Source: Deltaproteobacteria bacterium
Lineage (GTDB): Bacteria > Myxococcota_A > UBA796 > UBA2385
Length of the DNA: 64,000 nucleotides
Assembly: GCA_016792625.1 (NCBI GenBank)
Contig: JAEUKK010000050.1
Location: forward strand, 98,901 to 162,900
Direction of reading: 5' to 3'
Shown: positions 44,717-54,022 of the stretch, in pieces
Layout: each line of letters begins with the position of its first letter
Numbering within the stretch: the first letter of the stretch is position 1
Notes under the pieces: model-generated
Database searches by the model: none
Told to the model about the DNA's origin: nothing
What the model saw: only the letters and a program-made list of their open reading frames with translations
Translations under genes and position numbers: made by a program

Positions 44717-45289
44717 ATGGCGGAGGCTGCGGCGGCCGAGGCGGTCGAGCGGGTCATGGGCGAGCGGGAGCTGCACCGCTCGGTCCAGCGGCTCGCGAGC
44801 GAGATCGTCGAGCGGCTCGGTGATCCGAGCGGGTACGCGCTGGTGGGGATCGTCCGCGGGGGCTGGCTGCTCTGCCAGCGCCTCGCCGAGGCCATCGCCG
44901 CGCTCGAGGGCAGCCGGCCCCAGACCGGCAGCCTCGACATCACCCTGTACCGCGATGATCTCTACACGGGCATCGAGAAGCCGGTGCTCGGGGCCACCCA
45001 CCTGCCCTTCGGCCTCAACGGCCGCGGGGTGGTTCTGGTCGACGATGTGCTGTTCACCGGGCGCACCGTCCGCGCCGCCCTCGACGAGCTGATGGACTAC
45101 GGCCGGCCCCGCTACATCCAGCTGGCCGTGCTCATCGACCGCGGGCACCGCGAGCTGCCCATCGCCCCCGATTTTGTCGGCCGGCGCCTCGACACGGCCA
45201 AGGCCGACCGGGTCGTGATGGCCCTGCGCGAAGAGGGCGCCCCAGAGGACGGGGTCAGCCGCCTGCGGGCCCGCGGGGGTGCCGCATGA
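44717..45289 (+). CDS. pyrR: pyrimidine operon regulator / uracil phosphoribosyltransferase
   Basis: The ATG at 44717 (GGAGGCG upstream) gives 190 residues. The phosphoribosyltransferase fold has [21 protein letters not shown], the PRPP-binding loop [18 protein letters not shown] and [20 protein letters not shown], all PyrR landmarks. PyrR converts uracil plus PRPP to UMP and in many bacteria attenuates pyr mRNA by binding a leader loop. The 74-nt leader here does not show an obvious PyrR-binding loop, so regulation is unproven. The stop overlaps the pyrB start (GCATGA). Confidence 0.92.
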   Translation: MAEAAAAEAVERVMGERELHRSVQRLASEIVERLGDPSGYALVGIVRGGWLLCQRLAEAIAALEGSRPQTGSLDITLYRDDLYTGIEKPVLGATHLPFGLNGRGVVLVDDVLFTGRTVRAALDELMDYGRPRYIQLAVLIDRGHRELPIAPDFVGRRLDTAKADRVVMALREEGAPEDGVSRLRARGGAA

Positions 45290-46239
45290 CCGAGGGCAAC
45301 CGCGGCCGGGTCAAGGACATGCTCGGCCTGCGCGGCCTCAGCCGCGAGCAGCTCACCCGCATCCTCGACACCGCCGCCAACTTCCGCCAGGTCAACGAGC
45401 GGCGCATCAAAAAGGTGCCCACCCTACGCGGGCGCACCGTGGTGACCGCCTTCTTCGAGAACTCGACCCGCACCCGGCTGAGTTTTGAGCTGGCCGCCAA
45501 GCGCCTGAGCGCCGACACGCTCTCCTTCTCGGCGAGCACGAGCAGCACGGCCAAGGGCGAGACCCTGCTCGACACCGCCCGCAACCTCGACGCGATGCGG
45601 CCCGACGCGGTGATCGTGCGCCACCCCGCCTCGGGCGCGCCCCACCTGCTGGCCCGCCACTTCCCCTGGACCGTGATCAACGCCGGCGACGGCATCAACG
45701 AGCACCCGACCCAAGCGCTGCTCGACATGTTGACCATGCGCGACCACCTCGGCGACCTCGAGGGGCGCACGGTGGCGATCGTCGGCGACGTGCTGCACAG
45801 CCGGGTGGCCCGCAGCAACATCTTCGGGCTGCAGACCCTGGGCGCCAAGGTCGAGGTGGCCGGGCCCGGCACGATGTGCCCGCCGGCCCTCGCCGAGCTC
45901 GGGGTCACCGTGCGGCACCGCATCGACGAGGTGGTCGAGCGGGCCGACGTCATCATGATGCTGCGCATCCAGCGCGAGCGGCTGGGCAAGGCGATGATGA
46001 GCACCACCCAAGAGTACGCGGCCCTCTATGGCCTCGACGAGGCGCGCCTGCGCCGGGCGCGCCCCGAGGTGCTGGTGATGCACCCCGGGCCGATCAACCG
46101 CGGGGTCGAGATCAGCCCCGAGGTCGCCGATGGCCCCAACAGCGTCATTTTGGAGCAGGTGAGCAATGGCCTCGCCCTGCGCATGGCCCTGATGTACCTG
46201 CTGCTCGGCGACGAAGGAGGCAGCGATGCTGCGGCTTGA
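45286..46239 (+). CDS. pyrB: aspartate carbamoyltransferase catalytic subunit
   Basis: The 317-residue protein catalyses carbamoyl phosphate plus aspartate to carbamoyl-aspartate. Motifs are complete: [19 protein letters not shown] (carbamoyl-phosphate site), [38 protein letters not shown] and [13 protein letters not shown]. The start overlaps pyrR. The 3' end overlaps the next gene by 14 nt. The downstream dihydroorotase homologue lacks metal ligands, as in PyrB-PyrC' complexes of Pseudomonas, where PyrC' is needed for PyrB assembly. Confidence 0.96.
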   Translation: MTEGNRGRVKDMLGLRGLSREQLTRILDTAANFRQVNERRIKKVPTLRGRTVVTAFFENSTRTRLSFELAAKRLSADTLSFSASTSSTAKGETLLDTARNLDAMRPDAVIVRHPASGAPHLLARHFPWTVINAGDGINEHPTQALLDMLTMRDHLGDLEGRTVAIVGDVLHSRVARSNIFGLQTLGAKVEVAGPGTMCPPALAELGVTVRHRIDEVVERADVIMMLRIQRERLGKAMMSTTQEYAALYGLDEARLRRARPEVLVMHPGPINRGVEISPEVADGPNSVILEQVSNGLALRMALMYLLLGDEGGSDAAA

Positions 46240-47485
46240 AGGTGCGCGGGTGCTCTGCCCCGCAACCGGCGTCGATGACCTGCTGGACGTCGTGCTCGAC
46301 GGCGCGCGGATCGAGGGCCTCTACCCGCCCGGCGCGGGGCCCGCGGGCGAGGCGCTGGACTGCGCTGGCCTCGTGATCGCGCCTGCCTTCGTCGATCTGG
46401 CCTGCCAGCTCTGCGACCCGGGCTTCCCGTGGCGCGAGGACCTGCACAGCGGCAGCCGGGCCGGCGCCGCCGGCGGCTTCGCCACCTTGGTCGCCGCGCC
46501 CGCGACCTCGCCCGTCGTGGATCGTGCGGCGGTCGTCGATCACCTCGTGCGGCGCGGGGCCGAGGCCCCTGGCGCCCGGGTCGCGGTCAGCGGCGCGCTC
46601 ACCGTGGGCCTGCTCGGGCTCGAGCTGGCCGAGCTGGGCGCGCTCGCCGACGCGGGCTGCTGCGCCTTCGCCGACGGCAGCCGGCCGGTCAGCGACGCGG
46701 GCGTGCTGCGCCGCGCGCTCGAGTACGCCCGCCCCTTCGGCCTGCCGGTCATCGTGCGCCCCGGCGAGCCCGCCCTCGAGCAAGAGGGCGTGATGCACGA
46801 GGGTGTGGTCTCGCTCAGCGTCGGCCTGCGGGGCCTGCCCGAGGCGGCCGAAGAGGTCGGGGTGACCCGGGTGGTCGCCCTGGCCCGGGCCACCGGCGCC
46901 CGCGTGCACCTCAGCCACGTGACCACCGCCCGGGCGGTCGCGGTCATCGAGGGGGCCCGACGCGAGGGGGTCGCGGTGAGCGCGGCGGTGCCCGCCCGGC
47001 ACCTCCTGTTGACCGACGCGGCGGTGGCCGAGAGCGCCTACGACACCCGCTTTCGCCTGATGCCGCCGCTGCGGCCCGAACGCGACCGGCGCGCGCTGAT
47101 CGAGGCGGTGCGGAGCGGCGTGATTGACGTGGTGGCGCCCGATCACGTGCCGCTCGGCCGCGTCGAGAAGGAGATCGAGTTCCAGTACGCCGAGCCCGGC
47201 GCGGTGGGCCTCGAGAGCGCCTTCGCCGCCACCTTGACCGCGCTGGACGGTGATCTCGCGCTTACGGTGCGCCGCCTGAGCCTGGGGCCCGCCGCGGTGC
47301 TCGGCCAGCTCGCCCGCGTCGCGCCGGGCGCCCGCGCCGATCTGGTGCTCATCGACCCGGGTGCGGAGGGCCCTTGCCCTGCGCCCCGGTGGTCACGCGG
47401 CTGCAATGAGCCGCTGCAGGGGCGGACCCTCCGGGGGCGGGTGGTGCGCACGCTGGTCGGCGGCGTCGACCGCTTCCCCCGCTGA
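46226..47485 (+). CDS. dihydroorotase-like protein lacking the HxH metal site (PyrC')
   Basis: The 419-residue amidohydrolase-fold protein has the pyrC multifunctional-complex layout ([20 protein letters not shown] at about 49-67). Here the usual DLHVHLRePG is [10 protein letters not shown], so both His (Ala59, Gln61) and the substrate Arg (Cys63) are gone. The later His in the HxEd motif is Arg (VIVRPGEP). HLSHVTT and APDHVPL, carrying the remaining ligands, are retained. An active dihydroorotase is therefore unlikely. It overlaps pyrB by 14 nt. Its role is probably structural, holding the ATCase trimers. Confidence 0.9.
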   Translation: MLRLEGARVLCPATGVDDLLDVVLDGARIEGLYPPGAGPAGEALDCAGLVIAPAFVDLACQLCDPGFPWREDLHSGSRAGAAGGFATLVAAPATSPVVDRAAVVDHLVRRGAEAPGARVAVSGALTVGLLGLELAELGALADAGCCAFADGSRPVSDAGVLRRALEYARPFGLPVIVRPGEPALEQEGVMHEGVVSLSVGLRGLPEAAEEVGVTRVVALARATGARVHLSHVTTARAVAVIEGARREGVAVSAAVPARHLLLTDAAVAESAYDTRFRLMPPLRPERDRRALIEAVRSGVIDVVAPDHVPLGRVEKEIEFQYAEPGAVGLESAFAATLTALDGDLALTVRRLSLGPAAVLGQLARVAPGARADLVLIDPGAEGPCPAPRWSRGCNEPLQGRTLRGRVVRTLVGGVDRFPR

Positions 47486-47899
47486 TCGCCCCGTCTGGCG
47501 GCCGGAGCCCCCGCGTCTTGGGTCTGCAGCGGTTATACGCCCAAGGTGGCGGCCTGGGGCCGCGCGTCGGCCTATCGTCGCGTCTCGCCCTCCGCGGGCG
47601 CGCCGCCGGGTGTGCTCCGGCGCCGTGATCGGCGCGCTCCGCTCCTCCCGCCTCCCTCCGCGGCGCGCGGGCCTTCGGGCAGCCTCGGGCACGGCCTTCG
47701 TGGCCGCGGGCGTCGTCCTCCCGCCTGGGTCGGGCCCTGCGGTTTGCCCGGGCGCTGTGCCCCGCGCGGGGCCGACGGCGGGCGGTGAGGCCCGCGCTCC
47801 CGCCCTTCTTTTCCTCCCCATCGCTCCGCCTGCGCCGCACCGCAGGCCCCTGCGGCAGCCCGCCGCGCTCCCCCCGGTCTCCGGTTCGTAGAGGTCCTG
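47486..47899. other. intergenic region upstream of greA
   Basis: This 414-nt GC-rich gap follows the pyr operon. A weak inverted repeat CTTGGG...CCCAAG (47517-47545) lies 30 nt past the pyrC' stop and may end the pyr transcript. No conserved open frame is visible. The greA promoter should lie in the distal part but is not recognisable. Confidence 0.5.
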
Positions 47900-48376
47900 A
47901 TGCAGCGAGTCCCCATGACGCCCGACGGCTACGCCGCGCTCGCCGCCGAGCTCAAGTACAACAAAGAGACGCTGCGGCTGCAGATCGTCCGGGACATCGA
48001 AGAGGCCCGCGCCCACGGCGACATCTCTGAGAACAGCGAGTTCGAGGACGCCAAGCACCGCCAGTCGCTGTGCGAGGGCCGCATTCGTGAGCTCGAGGCC
48101 AAGCTCGCCGCCGCTGAGGTGATCGACGTCACCCGCCTCGAGCCCTCGGACCGGGTCATCTTCGGTGTGACGGTCAAGGTCGAGGACCTCGACTCCGGCG
48201 AGGAGTTCACCTACCGCATCGTCGGGACGGACGAGGCGGACGTCAAGCAGGGCCTCATCTCGGTCACCTCGCCCATCGGCCGCGCGCTGGTGGGCAAGGA
48301 GACCGGTGACGAGGTCAAGTTCGAGGCGCCGGGCGGCATCCGTCGCTTCGCGATCTCGGAAGTCCTCTACAAGTAG
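47900..48376 (+). CDS. greA: transcription elongation factor GreA
   Basis: The 158-residue protein rescues backtracked RNA polymerase by stimulating transcript cleavage. The N-terminal coiled coil carries the catalytic acidic tip GDISENSEFEDAKHRQ (the conserved D and E are present). The C-terminal FKBP-like domain has EFTYRIVGTDEADVKQGLIS and ISVTSPIGRALVGKETGDEV. Length and motifs are normal. The alternative Met at residue 6 would remove five residues. The next gene starts 9 nt downstream. Confidence 0.96.
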   Translation: MQRVPMTPDGYAALAAELKYNKETLRLQIVRDIEEARAHGDISENSEFEDAKHRQSLCEGRIRELEAKLAAAEVIDVTRLEPSDRVIFGVTVKVEDLDSGEEFTYRIVGTDEADVKQGLISVTSPIGRALVGKETGDEVKFEAPGGIRRFAISEVLYK

Positions 48377-48385
48377 GCGACGCCT

Positions 48386-51193
48386 GTGCACACCGAGCAA
48401 GCCCCGGCGGAGCAGCCGCTCCCGCCCAGCGATCCGGCGGTCCCGCGCGCCAAACTCTGCGTGCTGGCCGTCCTCCGCACCCTGCGGTGGGCGCTCGCCC
48501 ACCCGGGGGCCACGAGCGCCCACCTCGGCGCGGCCTGCGCCCGCCTCGTCGAGCGCGCCGCGCCGGCTTGGCCTGATGCCGGTGAGCTTGACGGCCTGCT
48601 CGGCGTTTTGCTCGCCCTCGACCTGTCTGGGGGCGAGGCGCGCGCGGCCCTGATCGAGGCCGGCGCCGCCGAGTGCGCCCGGCTGCTGCCCGAGGTGGCC
48701 CCGGTGCCCGCCGCGGCCCCCGCGCGCCGCCCGCGCCGTGAGGCGCCCATTGAGGCCCGCGACGAGCGCCGCCGCCGGGAGCGCACGGAACGTCTGGAGC
48801 GCCCGGAGCGCGCCGACCGCCCGGAGCGTCTGGAGCGCGCCGACCGGCCCGAGCGTACGGAGCGTCCAGAGCGCCCGTCCCGTGCTGAGCGGGCCGAGGC
48901 TGCGCGGCCGCCGGTCGAAGATCCCGAGCAGCTCGCCGCCCGCCGCGAGGCCGAGCGCCTCGCCGCCGCCGAGCGTGAGCGCCGGGCCCTCGACCTTGAG
49001 CTGGACGACCCCGATGGCCGCCGCCGCCGCGCCCGCCGCAGCAAAGCAGAGCTGTCCGCCGCCGCGCCCGTGGCGCCGCCGCCCCCGCTGCCGCTGGGCC
49101 ACCCGGATGGCAGCGGCCAATCGCTGGCCGTGCTCGGGATCGCCGAACCAGAGGACCTTGAGGCCCTCGAGGCCGCGGGGATCCACAGCGTGGCCGACCT
49201 GCTGACCCAGGCGCCGGTCCAGCAGCAGCGGATGCTGCGGGGCGAGCTCGACGGCCCGGGTCGCGAGGCCCCCGCGGTCTGGCGCGGCAAGGTCCGCTGC
49301 CGGAGCTTGCGCCTCACCGCGCACGGGCGGGTCTGGGAGCTCGGCCTCGAGCTGCACGGAGAGGTCCGCCTCGCCTGCCGCTGGGCCGGTCGGCGCCCCC
49401 GCGGCTGGGAGCAGTGGGAGGTCGGGCAAGAGGTCGGCGTGGTCGGCACCCTGAGCGACACCGACGACGGCCTGGTGCTCTACCAGGGCGAGCCGGTGGG
49501 CATCGACGGCCGGGGCAGCGGCGTGCTGCCCGAGTACGACCTGCCCGATGTGGATGACGTGCTGGTGCGCGATCTGGTCGCGGCCAGCCTCGAGATGGTC
49601 GCCGGCCGCCTCGAGGACATCCTCCCCGCCTCGCTGCTCGAGTCGCAGCGCCTGCTGCCCATCGACGAGGCCCTGCGCGACGCGCACTTCCCCGCCAACG
49701 CGACCGGGCGCGGCCGGGTCCGCATGGCGTTTGAAGAGCTGCTCCTGCTCCAGATCGGCGTCGCCTGGCGGGCGGGCAAGGGCGTGGCCGAGCGCGGCTA
49801 TGTCCACAAGGCCCTGCATGAGGGCGTCGGCCAGCTCGAAGGCCAGCACTCGATCGCGCTCGATGACGGCCAAGAGGCCGCCTTCGCCGAGATCCGCCGC
49901 GACATGCTCAAGCCCCGCCCGATGGCCCGCCTTCTGCAAGGTGACGTGGGCGCGGGAAAGGGCTTGGTCGCGTTGTTCAGCGCGGTCGTCGCGGCGAACA
50001 ACGGCAGCCAGGTCGCGGTGGTCAACCCCGACGCGCTCGCCGCCGAGCGCCGCTTCTTGCACGCCGAGGCCCTGCTGCGCAGCATCGGGCTGGTGCCGCT
50101 GTTCGTGGGCGACAACCCCGATCATGCCCAGCTCGACGCGATCCGCCGCGGCGAGGCCCAGGTGGTCTACGGTACGACCCAGCTGCTCGCCGCCGATCTG
50201 GGCTGGAAGCGCCTGGGTCTGGTCATCGCCGAAGAGCGCGGGCCCTACGGCGCGGTGACCCCCGGCACCATCCGCAGCAAGGGCACCCGCCCCGATCTGC
50301 TGGTGATCACCCGGGCGCCCATCCCGAGCAGCCTCACCTGCACGGTCTTTGGCGACTTTGACGTCAGCGTCGTTGCTCCCAAGGACCGGCCCCTGGTGCA
50401 CGTCGAGGTGCTCGCCGCCAACGAGCGCGAGAAGGCCTATGGCCACGTGCGGACCATGCTCCAGCAGGGCCGGCAGGCCTACGTCGCCTTCCCCGTGCAG
50501 GACGGCCGCGACCTGCTCAGCGTCAGCGACGCCGTTCGCATGGCCAAGGCGCTGCAGGCCGAGCACTTCGCGGGCGCGAACGTGGGCGTCTACTGCTCGG
50601 CGATGAGCCGCGAAGAGCGCAGCCGGGTCTACGACGACTTCCAGCACCGGCGCATCGACGTGCTCGTTTGCACCACCTTTATCGAAGACGCGCCCCCCGT
50701 GGTCAACGCCGCGGCCTTGGTCGTCGAGTACGCCGATCTCAACGACCTCATCCGCCTGCACCGCCTGCGCACCCACGTCGCCTTCGGCAACGCGCCCGGG
50801 CTCTGCTGCATGGTCCTGTCCGACAGCCCCAACCCGGCCGCCCGCGAGCTGGTCGAGCTGGTGGCGGGCGAGAGCGACGGCTTCCGCCTCGCCGAGCTCG
50901 ATCTCCAGAACCGCGGTCCGGCGGCCCTGCTCGGTGAGCGGGCGGCAGAGATGCCCGAGTTCTCTTGGGCTGACCCGCCGCGTGACCGCGAGCTGCTGCT
51001 CCGCGCCCGGCAAGAGGCCTTCTTGCTGCTCGACGGTGATCCCGAGCTGCGGCGCATGCCCTCGATCAGCGCGGCGGTCTCGCAGCGCTGGGGTGAGTGG
51101 CTCGGCGAGTCGGGTTCGGGCGGCAAGGGCAAGAAGGGCAAGGTGTCCGACAAGGCCGCGAACCGCCGGCGGCGGCGGCGGCGGCGGCGCTAA
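48386..51193 (+). CDS. RecG-like helicase paralogue with degenerate ATPase motifs
   Basis: The GTG start gives 935 residues. The N-terminal ~190 residues are helical and then a low-complexity ERPERADRPER tract. A RecG-like wedge/OB region follows (about 240-400) and then both helicase lobes. Family landmarks are clear but altered: Walker A is GDVGAGKG (Lys525 kept, Ser/Thr replaced by Gly526). DEQH is A-E-E-R (Ala615 to Arg618). TATPIPR is TRAPIPS. The RecG motif VI LHQLRGRVGRG is LHRLRTHVAFG. CTTFIEDAPPVVNAA and FGDFDVSVV confirm the family. ATP hydrolysis is unlikely. The C-terminus is Arg-rich. Confidence 0.88.
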   Translation: MHTEQAPAEQPLPPSDPAVPRAKLCVLAVLRTLRWALAHPGATSAHLGAACARLVERAAPAWPDAGELDGLLGVLLALDLSGGEARAALIEAGAAECARLLPEVAPVPAAAPARRPRREAPIEARDERRRRERTERLERPERADRPERLERADRPERTERPERPSRAERAEAARPPVEDPEQLAARREAERLAAAERERRALDLELDDPDGRRRRARRSKAELSAAAPVAPPPPLPLGHPDGSGQSLAVLGIAEPEDLEALEAAGIHSVADLLTQAPVQQQRMLRGELDGPGREAPAVWRGKVRCRSLRLTAHGRVWELGLELHGEVRLACRWAGRRPRGWEQWEVGQEVGVVGTLSDTDDGLVLYQGEPVGIDGRGSGVLPEYDLPDVDDVLVRDLVAASLEMVAGRLEDILPASLLESQRLLPIDEALRDAHFPANATGRGRVRMAFEELLLLQIGVAWRAGKGVAERGYVHKALHEGVGQLEGQHSIALDDGQEAAFAEIRRDMLKPRPMARLLQGDVGAGKGLVALFSAVVAANNGSQVAVVNPDALAAERRFLHAEALLRSIGLVPLFVGDNPDHAQLDAIRRGEAQVVYGTTQLLAADLGWKRLGLVIAEERGPYGAVTPGTIRSKGTRPDLLVITRAPIPSSLTCTVFGDFDVSVVAPKDRPLVHVEVLAANEREKAYGHVRTMLQQGRQAYVAFPVQDGRDLLSVSDAVRMAKALQAEHFAGANVGVYCSAMSREERSRVYDDFQHRRIDVLVCTTFIEDAPPVVNAAALVVEYADLNDLIRLHRLRTHVAFGNAPGLCCMVLSDSPNPAARELVELVAGESDGFRLAELDLQNRGPAALLGERAAEMPEFSWADPPRDRELLLRARQEAFLLLDGDPELRRMPSISAAVSQRWGEWLGESGSGGKGKKGKVSDKAANRRRRRRRRR

Positions 51194-51209
51194 GCGAGGC
51201 GGAGGGCAG

Positions 51210-51644
51210 ATGCCGGCGAGCACGCAGACCGTAGAGATTGACGCCCCCATCGCGCAGGTGTGGGCGACCATCCTCGACTTCCCGTCGTACCCGCGCTTTC
51301 TGCCCGACATGGGCGGCGCCGAGCTGCGCCGCGCCGGCCCGCCCGAGTGGGAGGTCGCTTTTGAGCTGCACCTGCTCCGCGACCTGCGGTACACGCTGCG
51401 GCTGCACAGCCCAGCGCCCTGGACGCTGCGCTGGACGCTGCTGGAGGGCGCCTTCCTCCGCAATGAAGGCGGCTGGGCGCTCGAGGCGCTGGGCCCGACC
51501 CGCACCCGGGCAACCTACGAGATTGACGTGCAGGTCGCGATGTACATCCCGGGCAACATCGTGCGCACCTTGGTTGAGCGCAACCTGCCCGAGACGCTCG
51601 ACCGCTTCCGCGCCGAGGCCGAGCGCCGGGCCGCGGCGGGGTGA
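51210..51644 (+). CDS. SRPBCC (START/RatA-like) family protein
   Basis: The ATG at 51210 with GGCGGAGGG upstream gives 144 residues with the SRPBCC pattern: EIDAPIAQVWATILDFPSYP, RFLPDMGGAELRR, beta strands with WEVAFELHLLRDLRYTLRLH, and a C-terminal helix (LVERNLPETLDRFRAEAERR). The fold is a hydrophobic-ligand cavity shared by RatA, polyketide cyclases and START proteins, so the ligand is unknown. It starts 17 nt after the RecG-like gene and overlaps the methyltransferase start by 4 nt. Confidence 0.85.
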   Translation: MPASTQTVEIDAPIAQVWATILDFPSYPRFLPDMGGAELRRAGPPEWEVAFELHLLRDLRYTLRLHSPAPWTLRWTLLEGAFLRNEGGWALEALGPTRTRATYEIDVQVAMYIPGNIVRTLVERNLPETLDRFRAEAERRAAAG

Positions 51645-52441
51645 GCGCGACCGACGTCGATCCGGTCGAGGCCTGGGTCGAGGCCCTCTACGCCGAGGCG
51701 TTGGCCGACCTGCGCTGGCCCGAGCTGCGCAAGGGCGTTCAGGCGCTGTCCGCGCTCTATGTGCACGGCCGCGACAAGGGGGATCTGGCGCCCCGCGCCG
51801 CCGAGGGCCGGGGCAAAGCGGCGGCCTTCCGCTGCTTCTTCGCGCCGCTGCACCTCTTGGTGGCCCGCGCCCTGGTGGCCAGCCTGCCCGGACCGGGGCC
51901 GGAAGAGGCCTTGCCGCGCCAGCTGCTCGATCTGGGCTGCGGGAGCGGGGCGGCCGGCGCTGGGGTCGGGCTGCAGCTCGCCGCCTGGGGCAGCGCCCCC
52001 GAGATTGACGGCGTGGACCGTGTCGCCGAGCACCTGCCCTACGCCCGCCGCACCTACGCGGCGCTGGGCCTGCGGGCCAAGCTGCGCAGCGGCAGCTTGC
52101 CCGGCGCGCTGGGGCAGCCGGGCCCCGGCCAGCTCCTGGTCCTGGGGTGGAGCCTCAACGAGCTGGATCCGGCGGGGCGCATCGCCACCGTCGCCGCGCT
52201 GCGCCGGGCGCTGGACCGCGGGGCGGGCCTCTTGCTGCTCGAGCCCCTGTCCACCAAGATCAGCCCCTGGTGGCCCGAGCTCGCCGACGCCCTCGCTGAG
52301 ATCGGCGTCAGCGAGCACCTGTTCAAGGAGCGCATCCCGCTGCCCGAGAAGCTCCGCGACATGGACAAGTCGGCGGGCCTCGACCACCAGCTGCTCGGCT
52401 GCCGCGCCTTGCACCGCTGGCCGCGGGCGCCCGCGGCCTGA
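51641..52441 (+). CDS. SAM-dependent methyltransferase
   Basis: The GTG start overlaps the preceding stop (GTGA) and gives 266 residues. Motif I reads LLDLGCGSGAAGAGVG (about 93-107), then DGVDRVAEHLPYA, and a later LLVLGWSLNELDP. The 'GWSLNEL' after the SAM site resembles Rsm22-like/small ribosomal subunit methyltransferase-type proteins. The substrate is unknown. A short N-terminal helical domain precedes the Rossmann fold. Confidence 0.82.
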   Translation: MSATDVDPVEAWVEALYAEALADLRWPELRKGVQALSALYVHGRDKGDLAPRAAEGRGKAAAFRCFFAPLHLLVARALVASLPGPGPEEALPRQLLDLGCGSGAAGAGVGLQLAAWGSAPEIDGVDRVAEHLPYARRTYAALGLRAKLRSGSLPGALGQPGPGQLLVLGWSLNELDPAGRIATVAALRRALDRGAGLLLLEPLSTKISPWWPELADALAEIGVSEHLFKERIPLPEKLRDMDKSAGLDHQLLGCRALHRWPRAPAA

Positions 52442-52489
52442 GCGGGTGGGCGAGCTGCCGGCGCCGGGCGACCCCGGGGGCTCGCGCCC

Positions 52490-53434
52490 TCAGCGCGCGG
52501 GCTGGCTGCAGCGCTCGGTGATGAAGCGGCGCACGCGCAGGTTGAGCGACTCGGGCTGCTCGACCAGGGCGGCGTGGGTGGCGTCGGCCAGCACCATCAG
52601 CTCGGCCCCGGGGGTCAGCGCGGCGATCTTCTCTGAGCACCACATGGGCGTGAACTTGTCGTTCTCGGCGGCGATGACCAGCAGCGGGCAGCCCAGCGTG
52701 GGCAGGGTGCCCCATGCGTCGTGGTCTTGCAGGGCGAGCACCGAGCTCCAAAACACGCGCTGGTCCAGCGTGCTCAGGTGGCCGAGGTAGCGCAGCAGGT
52801 CTTCGCGGCGTGTGTAGTAGGGGTCGACCAGCTGGGCTTTGGTGGCCACCGTCCAGGCGATCGGCGACTCGAGCAGCGGCCGCAGCAGCAGGTTCATCGG
52901 CGCGCCCAGGGCGAAGGCGAGGCGGTGCATGCCGGTGAGCAGGGCCTTGCTGCCACCCCAGTCGAAGAAGGTGTCCAGCGCCTTGCCCGCGGTGCCCAAG
53001 GCGAGCACGACGCCGGCGACCCGCGCGGGGTGGCGGCGGCGCAGCTCGAGCGCGACCTGGCAGCCCATGCTGTGGCCGACAATGACGGCAGGGACGCTGA
53101 TCCCAGCGGCGTCCATCACCAGCGCGCAGTCGTCGGCGTGGCGGGCCACGCTGAGATCGGTGGCCTTGGGGTCGGTGATCCGGCTCGACCGCCCGTGCCC
53201 CCGGTAGTCCCAGACCAGCACGCTGTGGCTCTCGCGCAGATCGGCGACGAAGTACTTCCAAAAGAACGTGCTGACGCCCACTCCGTTGCAGCAGACCACC
53301 GGCGGGCCCTCGCCCACCCGCCGCCAGTGCAGCAGCTGGCCGTCGGGTGTGCGGCAGGTCCCGGTGGTCACGCCCTCGGCCGCGCCGCCCACGGCGCTGT
53401 CGGCCGCGCTCTCCGCTGGGTCTGCTGCGCGCAT
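52490..53434 (-). CDS. alpha/beta hydrolase
   Basis: The ATG at 53434 with GGAGGGGAGGG upstream on the minus strand gives 314 residues. The nucleophile elbow is GHSMGC (about residue 122), the oxyanion region is CCNGVGVSTFFWKYF, the acid is in VIAAENDKFTP and the His in ADATHAALVEQPE. The overall fold matches haloperoxidase/esterase-type hydrolases, and the substrate is undefined. The frame stays open upstream into the PilZ gene's antisense and is not coding there. It is divergent from the PilZ gene. Confidence 0.88.
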   Translation of the reverse strand: MRAADPAESAADSAVGGAAEGVTTGTCRTPDGQLLHWRRVGEGPPVVCCNGVGVSTFFWKYFVADLRESHSVLVWDYRGHGRSSRITDPKATDLSVARHADDCALVMDAAGISVPAVIVGHSMGCQVALELRRRHPARVAGVVLALGTAGKALDTFFDWGGSKALLTGMHRLAFALGAPMNLLLRPLLESPIAWTVATKAQLVDPYYTRREDLLRYLGHLSTLDQRVFWSSVLALQDHDAWGTLPTLGCPLLVIAAENDKFTPMWCSEKIAALTPGAELMVLADATHAALVEQPESLNLRVRRFITERCSQPAR

Positions 53435-53573
53435 CGTCCCTCCCCTCCGCCAACGTGAGGCCGGCGGTCTATTCCGCGGGCGGGGCGCGCGCGCCCTTCG
53501 GCTCGTGCTGCGGGTCGAGGGCCTAAGCAAGCGGCGCTCCGGATCCGATGCGCGGAGGGAACAAGGAGGCCGC

Positions 53574-53978
53574 ATGACGTTCAACTCCGCCGCTGCCATT
53601 GACGATCTCGATCTGGACGCCCTCTCCGAAGAGGAGGAGGATCGCCGCCGGGCCGAGCGCCTGCCGCTGCACGCCGAGGTCTCGGTGGAGTCCGAGACCA
53701 ACTTCTTCACCGGCCTGACCGAGAACCTGTCGGAAGGTGGGCTTTTCGTCGCCACCTTCTCGCCGCCCCCGGTGGGTGGGCAGGTCAAGCTGCGGGTCAA
53801 GACCGATCTCAGCGAAGAGATCGATGTAGACGGCATCGTGCGCTGGCACCGCAAAGACGCCGAGGGCTCGGTGACCGGCTGCGGCATCCAGTTCGTCGAC
53901 CTCGCCCGCCCCGCCGCCCGCGCCTTCGCCGGCGTGATGAGCCGCCTGCGCAAAGAGCCGCTGCTCTACGAGGTCTGA
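53574..53978 (+). CDS. PilZ domain protein (TIGR02266-type)
   Basis: The ATG at 53574 (AAGGAGG upstream) gives 134 residues. After an acidic N-terminus the PilZ motif RRRAERLPLHAEV provides the RxxxR c-di-GMP-binding arginines, followed by FTENLSEGGLFVATF-like sequence (TENLSEGGLFVAT), the second half of the PilZ signature (D/NxSxxG). The 'GLFV.T..p..vG..v.l' pattern is that of the TIGR02266 subgroup common in Myxococcota. It probably links cyclic-di-GMP to motility or envelope functions. An upstream ribosome-binding site sets the start. Confidence 0.9.
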   Translation: MTFNSAAAIDDLDLDALSEEEEDRRRAERLPLHAEVSVESETNFFTGLTENLSEGGLFVATFSPPPVGGQVKLRVKTDLSEEIDVDGIVRWHRKDAEGSVTGCGIQFVDLARPAARAFAGVMSRLRKEPLLYEV

Positions 53979-54022
53979 GGCCGGGCCGGCCCGCCAGGCC
54001 GCGCCCCCGGTAGGATCGGGCC

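Noticed and set aside
48760..48910. Repeated ERPER/ADRPER coding units as a possible DNA repeat array
   Set aside because: The unit is irregular at DNA level and in frame with the RecG-like gene, so it is a low-complexity protein tract.
47393..51505. A long minus-strand open frame antisense to greA and the RecG-like gene
   Set aside because: It mirrors codon bias of the plus-strand genes; the plus-strand reading carries GreA and RecG landmarks.
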